From: Methanobacterium_D sp040373355
Lineage (GTDB): Archaea > Methanobacteriota > Methanobacteria > Methanobacteriales > Methanobacteriaceae
Direction of reading: 5' to 3'
NCBI RefSeq assembly: GCF_047495555.1
Contig: NZ_CP166866.1
Coordinates: 1,772,001 to 1,836,000, forward strand
DNA length: 64,000 nt
Shown here: one piece after another, positions 45,237 through 52,196 of the stretch
Layout: each line of letters starts with the position of its first letter
How positions within the stretch are numbered: position 1 is the stretch's first letter
The notes under the pieces: model-generated
Database searches by the model: none
What the model was told of the DNA's origin: nothing
What the model saw: only the letters and a program-made list of their open reading frames with translations
Made by a program: the position numbers and the translations under genes

Positions 45237-45326
45237 TTAGAACAGTCCCAGTAATCTTAGAAGAATTATAATTACTATGATAACCACCAGAATGTAAAGT
45301 ATTGAATATTGTCCTCTATTATCCAT
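45237..45326 (-). CDS. 29-residue single-TM peptide
   Basis: ATG 45326, preceded by GGGAGGTT (45338-45331) with a 4-nt gap, opens MDNRGQYSILYILVV followed by a run of Ile, Val and Leu, ending LLRLLGLF. One membrane helix of about 18 residues follows a short polar head. The strong ribosome-binding site and pure membrane composition support a real small membrane protein. It follows the 42-residue peptide gene on the same strand by 36 nt. Confidence 0.7.
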   Translation of the reverse strand: MDNRGQYSILYILVVIIVIIILLRLLGLF

Positions 45327-45362
45327 TTTTAACCTCCCTAATAACCACATTTGCTATTTGTA

Positions 45363-45491
45363 CTATAGAATTGATGATATAGCTACTATAATCCCAATGA
45401 TTATAAGAGATATTCCAATTAATGTCCCAAGAAATGCTCCTATGACAACTAAAATAACCCCAACAATCAGATGTTCCCTTTGAAATTCCAT
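45363..45491 (-). CDS. 42-residue small membrane protein
   Basis: ATG 45491 opens MEFQREHLIVGVILVVIGAF and continues as a second hydrophobic stretch (GTLIGISLIIIGIIVAI), giving two closely spaced membrane segments with GxxxG-like spacing. AGG upstream is a weak ribosome-binding site. It is upstream of the 29-residue peptide gene and probably in the same transcript, convergent with hsp20. Confidence 0.6.
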   Translation of the reverse strand: MEFQREHLIVGVILVVIGAFLGTLIGISLIIIGIIVAISSIL

Positions 45492-45618
45492 GTATTGCCT
45501 GCCTTAACTAAATGTAACCATATTTATGTTGACACTATATTAAATATTTTATCATTCGTAATACTAATATTTACTATTCATATCCAAAATAATGCACATA
45601 TTACAAAAATTAATTAGA

Positions 45619-46113
45619 CTAAGTCCATAAATATGGATTAAATTCAGATGGTGGGATATACATAACTTCTGCATAACCTTTTTTTAATAAATCAGAATTT
45701 AAATTAATATCATTAACATAAACTACAGCTAAAACCCTACCATACCTATCAGAACTCTTTACATTATCTATATCAAGATAAACTTTTTTACTAAGACATA
45801 AAGTTTTAACATAATTTTTAGCTTCATTATATCCTGGTTGATTTCTTTCAGGAGTATTTACACCCACAAACCTGATTCTACCTACACCTTCAACATCAAT
45901 AGTATCTCCATCCACTACATGATAACAGTAACCACTTGCATCATAATTAATTTTACTGGAATTTTGAATACTTTTAGGATTATCTGGTATATAATTAGAA
46001 TTATCTGCCATTATATTTGATTGATTATCCTCTATTTCTTCATTATTACCTATAAAACCCGCAGATAAGACCATAAAAAATAGAATTCCAGTTATTACAA
46101 TTTTAGATTTCAT
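45619..46113 (-). CDS. secreted staphylococcal-nuclease-like protein
   Basis: The 164-residue protein has a signal peptide (residues about 1-20, KIVITGILFFMVLSAGFIG), a Ser/Asn-rich linker and an SNase domain (about 62-160). The catalytic pattern is present: VDGDTID, RIRFVGVNTPE (Arg, Glu) and SSDRYGRVLAVV (Arg). It should cleave extracellular DNA or RNA with Ca2+. It ends early at FNPYLWT, a little shorter than many members. The sORF at 46127 lies 13 nt upstream. Confidence 0.85.
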   Translation of the reverse strand: MKSKIVITGILFFMVLSAGFIGNNEEIEDNQSNIMADNSNYIPDNPKSIQNSSKINYDASGYCYHVVDGDTIDVEGVGRIRFVGVNTPERNQPGYNEAKNYVKTLCLSKKVYLDIDNVKSSDRYGRVLAVVYVNDINLNSDLLKKGYAEVMYIPPSEFNPYLWT

Positions 46114-46126
46114 AGGACAACCTAAA

Positions 46127-46219
46127 TTAAAAATTAAGTTTAAATTTAAGGAGTAAAGTTAATAAAATGCCTAATAATAAACCAATAGCCAGTTCTTTCC
46201 AGTCTATTTCAAATTTCAT
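46127..46219 (-). CDS. candidate 30-residue membrane peptide upstream of the nuclease
   Basis: ATG 46219 opens MKFEIDWKELAIGLLLGILL followed by TLLLKFKLNF, a charged head and one membrane segment. No ribosome-binding site is present, but a TATA-like TTTATATC lies about 28 nt upstream of the ATG, as expected of leaderless archaeal mRNAs. It stops 13 nt before the nuclease gene. Confidence 0.45.
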   Translation of the reverse strand: MKFEIDWKELAIGLLLGILLTLLLKFKLNF

Positions 46220-46275
46220 TATATTATATTTAGTTTTTAATGATATAAAAATTAAAAAATAAAAAATAAAGAATT

Positions 46276-46902
46276 TTATGCTGGCGTTAAGAATTTTACA
46301 TTGGTATGAGTATGTGCTTTACCATGTACTATACAGAAATCTGCATCACATCCCTTTTTAGACATGTCACAGTAAAACATTCCTTCTGGACATCCCTGCT
46401 GATTTGTATAAGTTAAAGTTCCATATTTACTACAGTAAGGACAGTAATTAACCCATGTTCCAGTATGAACATTATAATCTGCGTATAAACTACAAGAGCA
46501 CTTTCCTTCTGCAGTAACTGTATTTGAATTTGTTTGAGTGTTGGTATTAGTATTTGTATTTATTTGAGTACTTGTTATAATTGCAGGAGGTTTATTAGCT
46601 GAAATTGAAACTGGTTTATAAACCCATTTAGTTCTCCATTTACCCCTGTAATAATATCTTACCTTTACCTTTTTAGATACAATTTTAACTTTTTTAGCCT
46701 TTACTTTTTTGTATTTAGTAGTTTTTGACTTTTTAATAGTTCTTAAAGATGCCGCTGCATTCACTTTTAATATCTCATCGTTTAAACCAATTTTTGCATT
46801 ATCAGACGATGCAATCTGGTTTTTTGTCTCCCCGGCTACAGGGAAAAGACTGACTACTATGCCTAATGCAAGTAGCAATGCCAACGTCAATTGTCGCTTA
46901 AT
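46276..46902 (-). CDS. secreted Cys-rich protein, paralogue 1 (probable ATT start)
   Basis: This 208-residue protein has a signal peptide, a Lys/Tyr-rich basic region (about 62-100), an Asn/Thr linker (NTNTNTQTNSNT) and a C-terminal domain with eight Cys: CSCSL, NYCPYC, QGCPEG, FYC, KGCDADFC, plus VHGKAHT. It is a paralogue of 47191. The ATT at 46902 is chosen as start: GGGGGCGAT lies 3 nt upstream, and only then is the signal peptide complete (Lys-Arg next to the start, then QLTLALLLALGIVVSLF). The next candidate, TTG 46890, removes the positive N-terminus and has no site. Function unknown; cell-wall association through the basic region is inferred. Confidence 0.75.
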   Translation of the reverse strand: MKRQLTLALLLALGIVVSLFPVAGETKNQIASSDNAKIGLNDEILKVNAAASLRTIKKSKTTKYKKVKAKKVKIVSKKVKVRYYYRGKWRTKWVYKPVSISANKPPAIITSTQINTNTNTNTQTNSNTVTAEGKCSCSLYADYNVHTGTWVNYCPYCSKYGTLTYTNQQGCPEGMFYCDMSKKGCDADFCIVHGKAHTHTNVKFLTPA

Positions 46903-46916
46903 TATATCGCCCCCTC

Positions 46917-46955
46917 GTCCGCAAACATATATTTATATGCCTGGACTATTCGGAC
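46917..46955 (-). promoter_or_regulatory. nested inverted repeat in the leader of paralogue 1
   Basis: Outer arms GTCCG (46917-46921) and CGGAC (46951-46955) enclose inner arms CATATA and TATATG (46926-46939) with a 2-nt loop. It ends 2 nt before the ribosome-binding site. It could be a 5'-UTR hairpin, or the inner part could be a TATA element. Confidence 0.45.
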
Positions 46956-47190
46956 ATAATATTATTCTTTTTAATATAATATTTAAATTTTAATATTTAA
47001 ATTTTTAAAAAAAAACTAAATTATATCTCTTTATTTTACTTAAAGGAAATTTAAAAAGTATAATTTTAAATCTTATTAATTAAATTACATTTTTAAAACA
47101 TATAAAATGATTATGTAATAATTAAATTAATTTAAAATATAAAAAAATGTTAATTCACCAAAAAAATGAAAAACCTATTATTAATAGGTT

Positions 47191-47763
47191 TTAAGCTGGA
47201 CTTAAATATCTTGAACGGCTGTAAGTATGCGCTTTACCATGAACAACACAAAAGTCTGCGTCACAGCCACCTTTTGCCATGTTACAGTAAAACATTCCTT
47301 CCGGACATCCCTGACCATTTGTATAAGTTAATGTGCCTCTTTTATGGCAGTAGGGGCAGTAATTAGCCCATGATCCTGAATGAACTTTGTAATCTCTGGA
47401 GAGGCTACATGAACATCGGGCATTGGCTGAGACTTTGCTGGATGATATTTGATTGTTACTATTAAATGATCTATGAATAATCTTTTTACGAGTTGATTTA
47501 ACTCTTTTATACTTAGAAGATTTGTATTTCTTGAACTTTTTATTTTTATACCATTTTTTGGACTTTTTATGGCTTAATTTTAAATTTTTATACTTCTTTT
47601 GATATTTATAAGCCGCATTTATATCTACAGTATTTTTATTTACGTCAGAATTAGTTTCTTGTAATCCTGATCCGATTACATTATCAGTTCCTCCAAATGA
47701 AGGAATTAAAGATACTGCCATGCATAATGCAAGGAGCAGTGTAAATATCGTCGGTCGCTTAAT
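47191..47763 (-). CDS. secreted Cys-rich protein, paralogue 2 (probable ATT start)
   Basis: The 190-residue protein is a paralogue of the 46276 product: signal peptide, strongly basic middle (KKYKNLKLSHKKSKKWY region, about 55-100) and the same eight-Cys C-terminal domain (CSCSL, NYCPYC, QGCPEG, FYC, GGCDADFC, VHGKAHT). ATT 47763 is chosen because GGAGGAGAT is 3 nt upstream and the frame then begins with Lys-Arg followed by PTIFTLLLALCMAVSLI, a full signal peptide. The first ATG (47721) is codon 15, inside the hydrophobic core, with no ribosome-binding site. No known family is recognised. Confidence 0.75.
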   Translation of the reverse strand: MKRPTIFTLLLALCMAVSLIPSFGGTDNVIGSGLQETNSDVNKNTVDINAAYKYQKKYKNLKLSHKKSKKWYKNKKFKKYKSSKYKRVKSTRKKIIHRSFNSNNQISSSKVSANARCSCSLSRDYKVHSGSWANYCPYCHKRGTLTYTNGQGCPEGMFYCNMAKGGCDADFCVVHGKAHTYSRSRYLSPA

Positions 47764-47777
47764 TGTATCTCCTCCAT

Positions 47778-47806
47778 GTTCTAAAAATAAATAATCTAAT
47801 TAGAAC
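47778..47806 (-). promoter_or_regulatory. inverted repeat in the leader of paralogue 2
   Basis: Arms GTTCTA (47778-47783) and TAGAAC (47801-47806) flank 17 nt. It ends 2 nt before the ribosome-binding site, the same placement as in paralogue 1. A TATA-like TTATATATAA lies further upstream at about 47835-47844. Confidence 0.45.
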
Positions 47807-48269
47807 TTTGTGAATGTTTAATATTATTATTAAATTATATATAAGTATTACTAAATTAAATTCTATAAAACAATGTTATACGGATTACTTTAATATATAA
47901 AGCATTCTTAGGACTTTTTAAATGGACTAACTACTGATAAAAAATTCTAGTTCCCATATTTAGCATTAAAGTCTTATTAAAACCTTATTTGATAAAAGAA
48001 GTTCATTTGTTTGCTTTTATAATAAATGCTATTAACCTAAAAATAAATTATTTAACCAGAAAAATACTATCTTAGCTAATAACTCCAATCTAACCTGAAA
48101 TATGGAGAATATATTATTATTTGCTTTTACTAATGTTAATGAGCTTTTATAAAGATTTATTAAATAAATGTAATTAAAATGTAATATAATTAAAAAGCTT
48201 AATATTTCTTAGCTAAAAATATTAATAAAATTTTATTGCGTATAAAAATAGTTAAATAGGAGTTAAATA
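47807..48269. other. gene-free A/T-rich intergenic region
   Basis: Between the divergent Cys-rich gene and galE I see no ORF with a start signal, no RNA gene and no repeat beyond simple A/T-rich runs. It presumably holds the promoters of both flanking genes. Confidence 0.4.
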
Positions 48270-49241
48270 ATGATACTAATTATAGGCGGGGCGGGATACA
48301 TAGGCTCACATTTAAACAAAGAAATTAGTAATAAAGGATATGAAACAGTTGTTTTTGATAATCTAAGCTGTGGACATGAATATTTTGTAAAATGGGGTAT
48401 TTTTGAACAGGGTGATCTTGGAAATATTGAAGATATAAGAAGAGTTTTTAAAAAGTATCCGATTGAAGCAGTAATGCACTTTGCTGCCTTTACCTATGTA
48501 GGAGAATCAGTTGAAGATCCTCAAAAATACTACATGAATAACGTTAAAAATACATTGAATCTTCTTCAGGTAATGCTTGAAGAAAAAGTTAACCAGTTTG
48601 TATTCTCATCGACATGTGCTACCTACGGGAATCCTGTCGAAATCCCAATAACTGAAAATCATCCTCAAAACCCCATAAATCCATACGGAAGAGGTAAACT
48701 AATTGTTGAACAGATTTTAAAAGACTACAGTGACGCTTATGGGTTAAAATATGCATCTTTAAGGTACTTTAATGCTGCTGGAGCTGATCCTGACTGTGAA
48801 GTTGGTGAATTACATGACCCTGAAACTCATTTAATTCCTCTAGTTTTAGATGCAGCAAGTGGTAAAAGAGAAGATATTAAAATATTTGGAACTGATTATG
48901 ATACTCCCGATGGAACATGCATCAGAGACTATATCCACGTTACTGACCTTGCAGATGCACATATACTAGCTCTACAATACCTTCAAAATGGTGGAGAAAG
49001 TGAAGTCTTCAACCTGGGTAATGGAAACGGTTTTTCTGTAAAAGAGGTAATTGAAACAGCACGTGAAATTACAGGTAAAGAAATTAAAGAAGTAGCAGTA
49101 GAAAGAAGACCGGGAGATCCACCTACATTAATTGGAAGTTCAAAAAAAGCAGTTGAAATGTTAGGATGGAAACCACAATATCATGATCTTGTTTCGATAA
49201 TAGAAACCGCATGGCAGTGGCATCAAAAAGTAAATAAATAA
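48270..49241 (+). CDS. galE: UDP-glucose 4-epimerase
   Basis: The 323-residue extended SDR begins with GGAGYIGSH and has FAAFTYVGESV, STCATYGNP and NPYGRGKLIVE (Tyr-x3-Lys catalytic pair). ASLRYFNAAGADP and GTCIRDYIHVTDL follow. It interconverts UDP-glucose and UDP-galactose for glycan synthesis. AGGAG lies 7 nt before ATG. It is not linked to other sugar genes here; the rfb operon is far to the left. Confidence 0.93.
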   Translation: MILIIGGAGYIGSHLNKEISNKGYETVVFDNLSCGHEYFVKWGIFEQGDLGNIEDIRRVFKKYPIEAVMHFAAFTYVGESVEDPQKYYMNNVKNTLNLLQVMLEEKVNQFVFSSTCATYGNPVEIPITENHPQNPINPYGRGKLIVEQILKDYSDAYGLKYASLRYFNAAGADPDCEVGELHDPETHLIPLVLDAASGKREDIKIFGTDYDTPDGTCIRDYIHVTDLADAHILALQYLQNGGESEVFNLGNGNGFSVKEVIETAREITGKEIKEVAVERRPGDPPTLIGSSKKAVEMLGWKPQYHDLVSIIETAWQWHQKVNK

Positions 49242-49269
49242 TTAAACTTCTTCTTTTTAATTTTAATAA

Positions 49270-49515
49270 TTAAGAACCGCCTCTATAAAAGAGAAAATAC
49301 CATAAAATCATTATTATAATTGCAAAAATAGCAGCACCAAAAACCAGGCTTTTGTCATTACCAAATATTATGGGAATCGGCCCTATCATGATAACACCGC
49401 CAGTATGTACTTCTGATGTCTTTGAGGTTGATTGTAATGCTGTTCCTATGAATATAAGGGCAATGCCAATAAATACAACTATAATTCCTGCAATTATTAA
49501 AGTCCCTGCGTTCAT
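49270..49515 (-). CDS. TIGR00304/DUF131-family membrane protein
   Basis: The product of about 81 residues has two membrane segments around a conserved loop GGVIMIGPIPIIFGND, the signature of the DUF131/TIGR00304 archaeal family. Function unknown. ATG 49515 matches the expected N-terminus MNAGTL; ATG 49524 and TTG 49527 are in-frame alternatives. It is last in a three-gene operon with the 161-residue protein and the THUMP protein. Confidence 0.8.
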   Translation of the reverse strand: MNAGTLIIAGIIVVFIGIALIFIGTALQSTSKTSEVHTGGVIMIGPIPIIFGNDKSLVFGAAIFAIIIMILWYFLFYRGGS

Positions 49516-49528
49516 TTTGATCATCAAG

Positions 49529-50014
49529 TTAAGTCATTTTTCTCAGTCTGTAAAGAATTTTTTCATGTTCTGTTTTAGATTCTATAATTCCATTACGATT
49601 CATTTCTTCAATTATTTCATCTATTTTCTCATTTAAGTTGCATTCATTGCCTTTACAAAGCATGGAAAAACATGGACACTTAATGATATTTAAGAGATGT
49701 TTTTTATCGGTCCATGAGTTATTTCTATTTAGAGCATCTAATACTGAAAGATATAATAAAAGATTGGCCTTCTGTCTGTCTTTAAGATCTATATCTTCAA
49801 ACATTCCTTTTATTTCAGTGATTAACAATTTTAAAGGTTTTAAATCACACTCAGGTACCATTAAAAGTACGTGAACTTCTGTTGATAAATAAGATTCCCC
49901 TCTAGTTATTTCAAAATGATCTCTACTTAATATTAATCCTCCAACATCATCTACAAATTCAGATACCTCATCGAATCTGTACATGCCGCCTCTAAAATGT
50001 AAAACTCTGTACAT
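49529..50014 (-). CDS. conserved archaeal protein, unknown function
   Basis: The 161-residue soluble protein has no membrane segment and a Cys group near its C-terminal third (IKCPCFSMLCKGNECN), which may bind metal. I do not recognise the family. It starts 5 nt after the THUMP gene and precedes the DUF131 gene by 2 to 13 nt, so the three are co-transcribed. The in-frame ATG at 49984 is an alternative start. Confidence 0.7.
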   Translation of the reverse strand: MYRVLHFRGGMYRFDEVSEFVDDVGGLILSRDHFEITRGESYLSTEVHVLLMVPECDLKPLKLLITEIKGMFEDIDLKDRQKANLLLYLSVLDALNRNNSWTDKKHLLNIIKCPCFSMLCKGNECNLNEKIDEIIEEMNRNGIIESKTEHEKILYRLRKMT

Positions 50015-50018
50015 AAGC

Positions 50019-50576
50019 TCATTTCTTTTTTAAGATTTGATGGGGCTTTAGAACACTTATTCCTGTATCCGCTCCTACAACTTCTACCTGAACAACCCAA
50101 TCAGGGTTTTCTTCATTTAGTTCTACGTTCTTTTTTTCTATTAAATGATCCTTTACTCTTTCAATAAGTTCATCTTTAGATTCTATATATTCTCTTCCTC
50201 TTAAATCTCCTCTAACTACAAAAGAATCTCCAGAACTCATCTTTTCATTTGCAACCTTTAATACTTTTTCAAGTATTGAATCAATTTGTGTTCTGGTCAC
50301 CAAATCAATAGGAATTACTTTAGATACAACAGTTGTAGGTGCTTCCTTTAATATCACCACTGCCTCTTCTGGATCCATTGTTAATTCAACTACAATCACA
50401 TTGGGATAATGAGATTCTTTAATATAAAGAAATGGCTCATAACTTGAAAGAGCAAGCTCGAGTTCTTCTATTCCTAATAGTTCTTCGCCTGTATTGGAAC
50501 CTTTGTGGCCCTGAAGAGTTACAAGTAGATTAAAGCCGTCGACTGACTTAATAAATACACCTCCAAAATTATACAT
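50019..50576 (-). CDS. THUMP-domain protein
   Basis: The protein of up to 186 residues has a C-terminal THUMP RNA-binding domain (about 100-180: SFVVRGDLRGREYI, NPDWVVQVEVVGADTGISVL), typical of tRNA-modification proteins. It lacks a methyltransferase domain, so it may act as an RNA-binding subunit like Tan1. The start is uncertain. ATG 50576 overlaps a TATA-like element; ATT 50552 has GGAGGTG 5 nt upstream and begins with Lys-Ser-Val-Asp-Gly-Phe-Asn-Leu-Leu-Val-Thr-Leu. First gene of its operon, 33 nt from the divergent pilin-like gene. Confidence 0.8.
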   Translation of the reverse strand: MYNFGGVFIKSVDGFNLLVTLQGHKGSNTGEELLGIEELELALSSYEPFLYIKESHYPNVIVVELTMDPEEAVVILKEAPTTVVSKVIPIDLVTRTQIDSILEKVLKVANEKMSSGDSFVVRGDLRGREYIESKDELIERVKDHLIEKKNVELNEENPDWVVQVEVVGADTGISVLKPHQILKKK

Positions 50577-50577
50577 C

Positions 50578-50587
50578 TTTATATATG
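50578..50587. promoter_or_regulatory. shared TATA-like element between divergent genes
   Basis: TTTATATATG lies about 28 nt before the ATG of the pilin-like gene (50610), the distance expected for a leaderless + strand mRNA. Its core is nearly palindromic, so the same element could direct the minus-strand THUMP operon, with transcription starting near 50558. Confidence 0.45.
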
Positions 50588-50609
50588 TAATCAAAATATA
50601 ATAAAATTT

Positions 50610-51050
50610 ATGGATAAAAGAGGAATAATTACTGTTGACCTTATATTTGCAACTCTTGTAATTTTACTAGTTAGTGGGGGTCTACTAACAGTTGTATCTG
50701 AAAGAATGGACGGTGTTTCAAATACAGAAAAACTAGGAAATGCTCGAATGACTGCCGAAAGCGTTGCAGAATCCATTAATAAAGTTTATTCTGGCGGAAA
50801 TGGCCATCAGATAACCTTAAATTTACCTGATAAAATTTCAAATAGTACCTACGAAATAAAGGTTAATTCTTCAGGAGTATTTGTTTTAATTGATGGGATG
50901 ATAGGTAAATCATATATAAATCCTAAAAAAATTACATCTGATTATAGATTAGATGAACAGAATGTTTTAATGTATGGAAATCGCAACTATGTCATTAAAA
51001 ATGTTCAAGATATTGATGGAAACAATTGGATAGTTATTAAAGAACTATAA
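50610..51050 (+). CDS. pilin-like protein with class III-type signal
   Basis: The 146-residue protein begins MDKRGIITVDLIFATLVILL, a short charged head followed by a hydrophobic helix, as in archaeal type IV pilin-like (class III signal) proteins processed by an EppA/PibD peptidase. The rest is a beta-rich extracytoplasmic domain. The ATG is placed for leaderless translation. It precedes another class III-signal protein and probably forms part of a surface pilus or anchor. Confidence 0.8.
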   Translation: MDKRGIITVDLIFATLVILLVSGGLLTVVSERMDGVSNTEKLGNARMTAESVAESINKVYSGGNGHQITLNLPDKISNSTYEIKVNSSGVFVLIDGMIGKSYINPKKITSDYRLDEQNVLMYGNRNYVIKNVQDIDGNNWIVIKEL

Positions 51051-51129
51051 TCATTCATTAACTATATTTTAAGTAAGTGAGTACCTTATTAAGGAAATAT
51101 ATTAATACTAATCCATATTAATTATTTTC

Positions 51130-51624
51130 ATGGAAATTAGAGGCCAGATATCAGTTGAATTCACTCTTTTAATTGGTCTTATTTTAATTATAATATTAGG
51201 AATAAACTCATTCGTGGGTGAAGACTCAGAATTAGTACAAGTAATGGCTATGGCAAGAAGCGGGGCAACTGAAGCTGCAAGTATCGACAGTTTTGCCATT
51301 TATCCCAGAGATTCATTTAGAAATATCAGCGAGGATCATCCTGCCCTTGTCAATCCAAGCAGCGTTAAAATTGTCAAAATAGACTATATAAATAATGGTT
51401 TTAATGCCACTTACAATAAAATAAAAATTCAGCTTAGAATAACTGTTTCATGTCCTACAATTAAAGTTAATAGTGAAAGGAATCACTTAGGAGATCGTAT
51501 TAATTTCTATGCGAGAAAAAGAATTAGTGAATCGTTTGGAACTTCAAATCAAACTAATGATTTGTTTAATCCTTGCTATTCCAACAGATATATTCTTACA
51601 ACTGCAGATGTAAGATGGATATAA
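51130..51624 (+). CDS. pilin-like protein with class III signal peptide
   Basis: The 164-residue protein begins MEIRGQISVEFTLLIGLILI. The RGQISVEF block is the classic class III signal (Q-x-S-x-E-F) with cleavage expected after Gly. The mature part has a hydrophobic helix that packs into pili and a soluble globular tail with Cys residues (VSCPTIKV, NPCYSN). It lies 79 nt after the other pilin-like gene, with a TATA-like AATATATTAATA in the gap. Confidence 0.88.
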   Translation: MEIRGQISVEFTLLIGLILIIILGINSFVGEDSELVQVMAMARSGATEAASIDSFAIYPRDSFRNISEDHPALVNPSSVKIVKIDYINNGFNATYNKIKIQLRITVSCPTIKVNSERNHLGDRINFYARKRISESFGTSNQTNDLFNPCYSNRYILTTADVRWI

Positions 51625-51657
51625 CTTAAATACTTAATAAACCAAAAAAATATAAAT

Positions 51658-52116
51658 TTACCGCTTAATGAGGCAATAAACAGTCCTCAAAGGAATATTC
51701 AATTTTTCAGATATTTCTTTTGCTGAAAGACCATCTTTATGTAGTCTTTTAACCTCATCTGCTGTTTCTTTAGAATATTTCGGTTTTCTTCCACGTTTTA
51801 ATTTTGTATCTTTTAGATAATAAACTGTTTTAAGAGGAATATCCAGTTCTTCTGATATTTTTTTGGGACTATGTCCTTCCTCCAGCCTTTGGTGGATAAT
51901 TTCTGCTTCTTTAGCCCCATATTTTTTAGGCCTACCCCTTTTCATAACAGGTTCTACTTCAATCCCCATTTCAGAGAGAGCATTGAGATATTTTTTCGAT
52001 GTTCTAATGTAGAGACTATTTGGACATTTAATTTTTTTAATATTAGGATGTTTATCCAGAAGTTCCATAATTACCTGTGAAGATAATGCTTTATTAACAT
52101 AGACTTCATTGTCCAA
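51658..52116 (-). CDS. tandem-HTH DNA-binding protein
   Basis: The 152-residue protein has an unrecognised N-terminal region (about 1-60) followed by two related units. Each begins with an AT-hook-like basic stretch (KRGRPKKYG and KRGRKPKYS) and continues into a resolvase-type HTH (SPKKISEELDIPLKTVYYL and SAKEISEKLNIPLRTVYCL). The units are tandem duplicates. TTG 52116 is the start, with GGTGAT 3 nt upstream. It is convergent with the pilin-like gene at 51130 and could regulate it; no direct evidence. Confidence 0.75.
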   Translation of the reverse strand: MDNEVYVNKALSSQVIMELLDKHPNIKKIKCPNSLYIRTSKKYLNALSEMGIEVEPVMKRGRPKKYGAKEAEIIHQRLEEGHSPKKISEELDIPLKTVYYLKDTKLKRGRKPKYSKETADEVKRLHKDGLSAKEISEKLNIPLRTVYCLIKR

Positions 52117-52196
52117 TTTATCACCATATACTTAATATATATTACAAATAATTAAAATTAACTGAAATCTATATTTAAAAGAGATTTTTAAAATAA

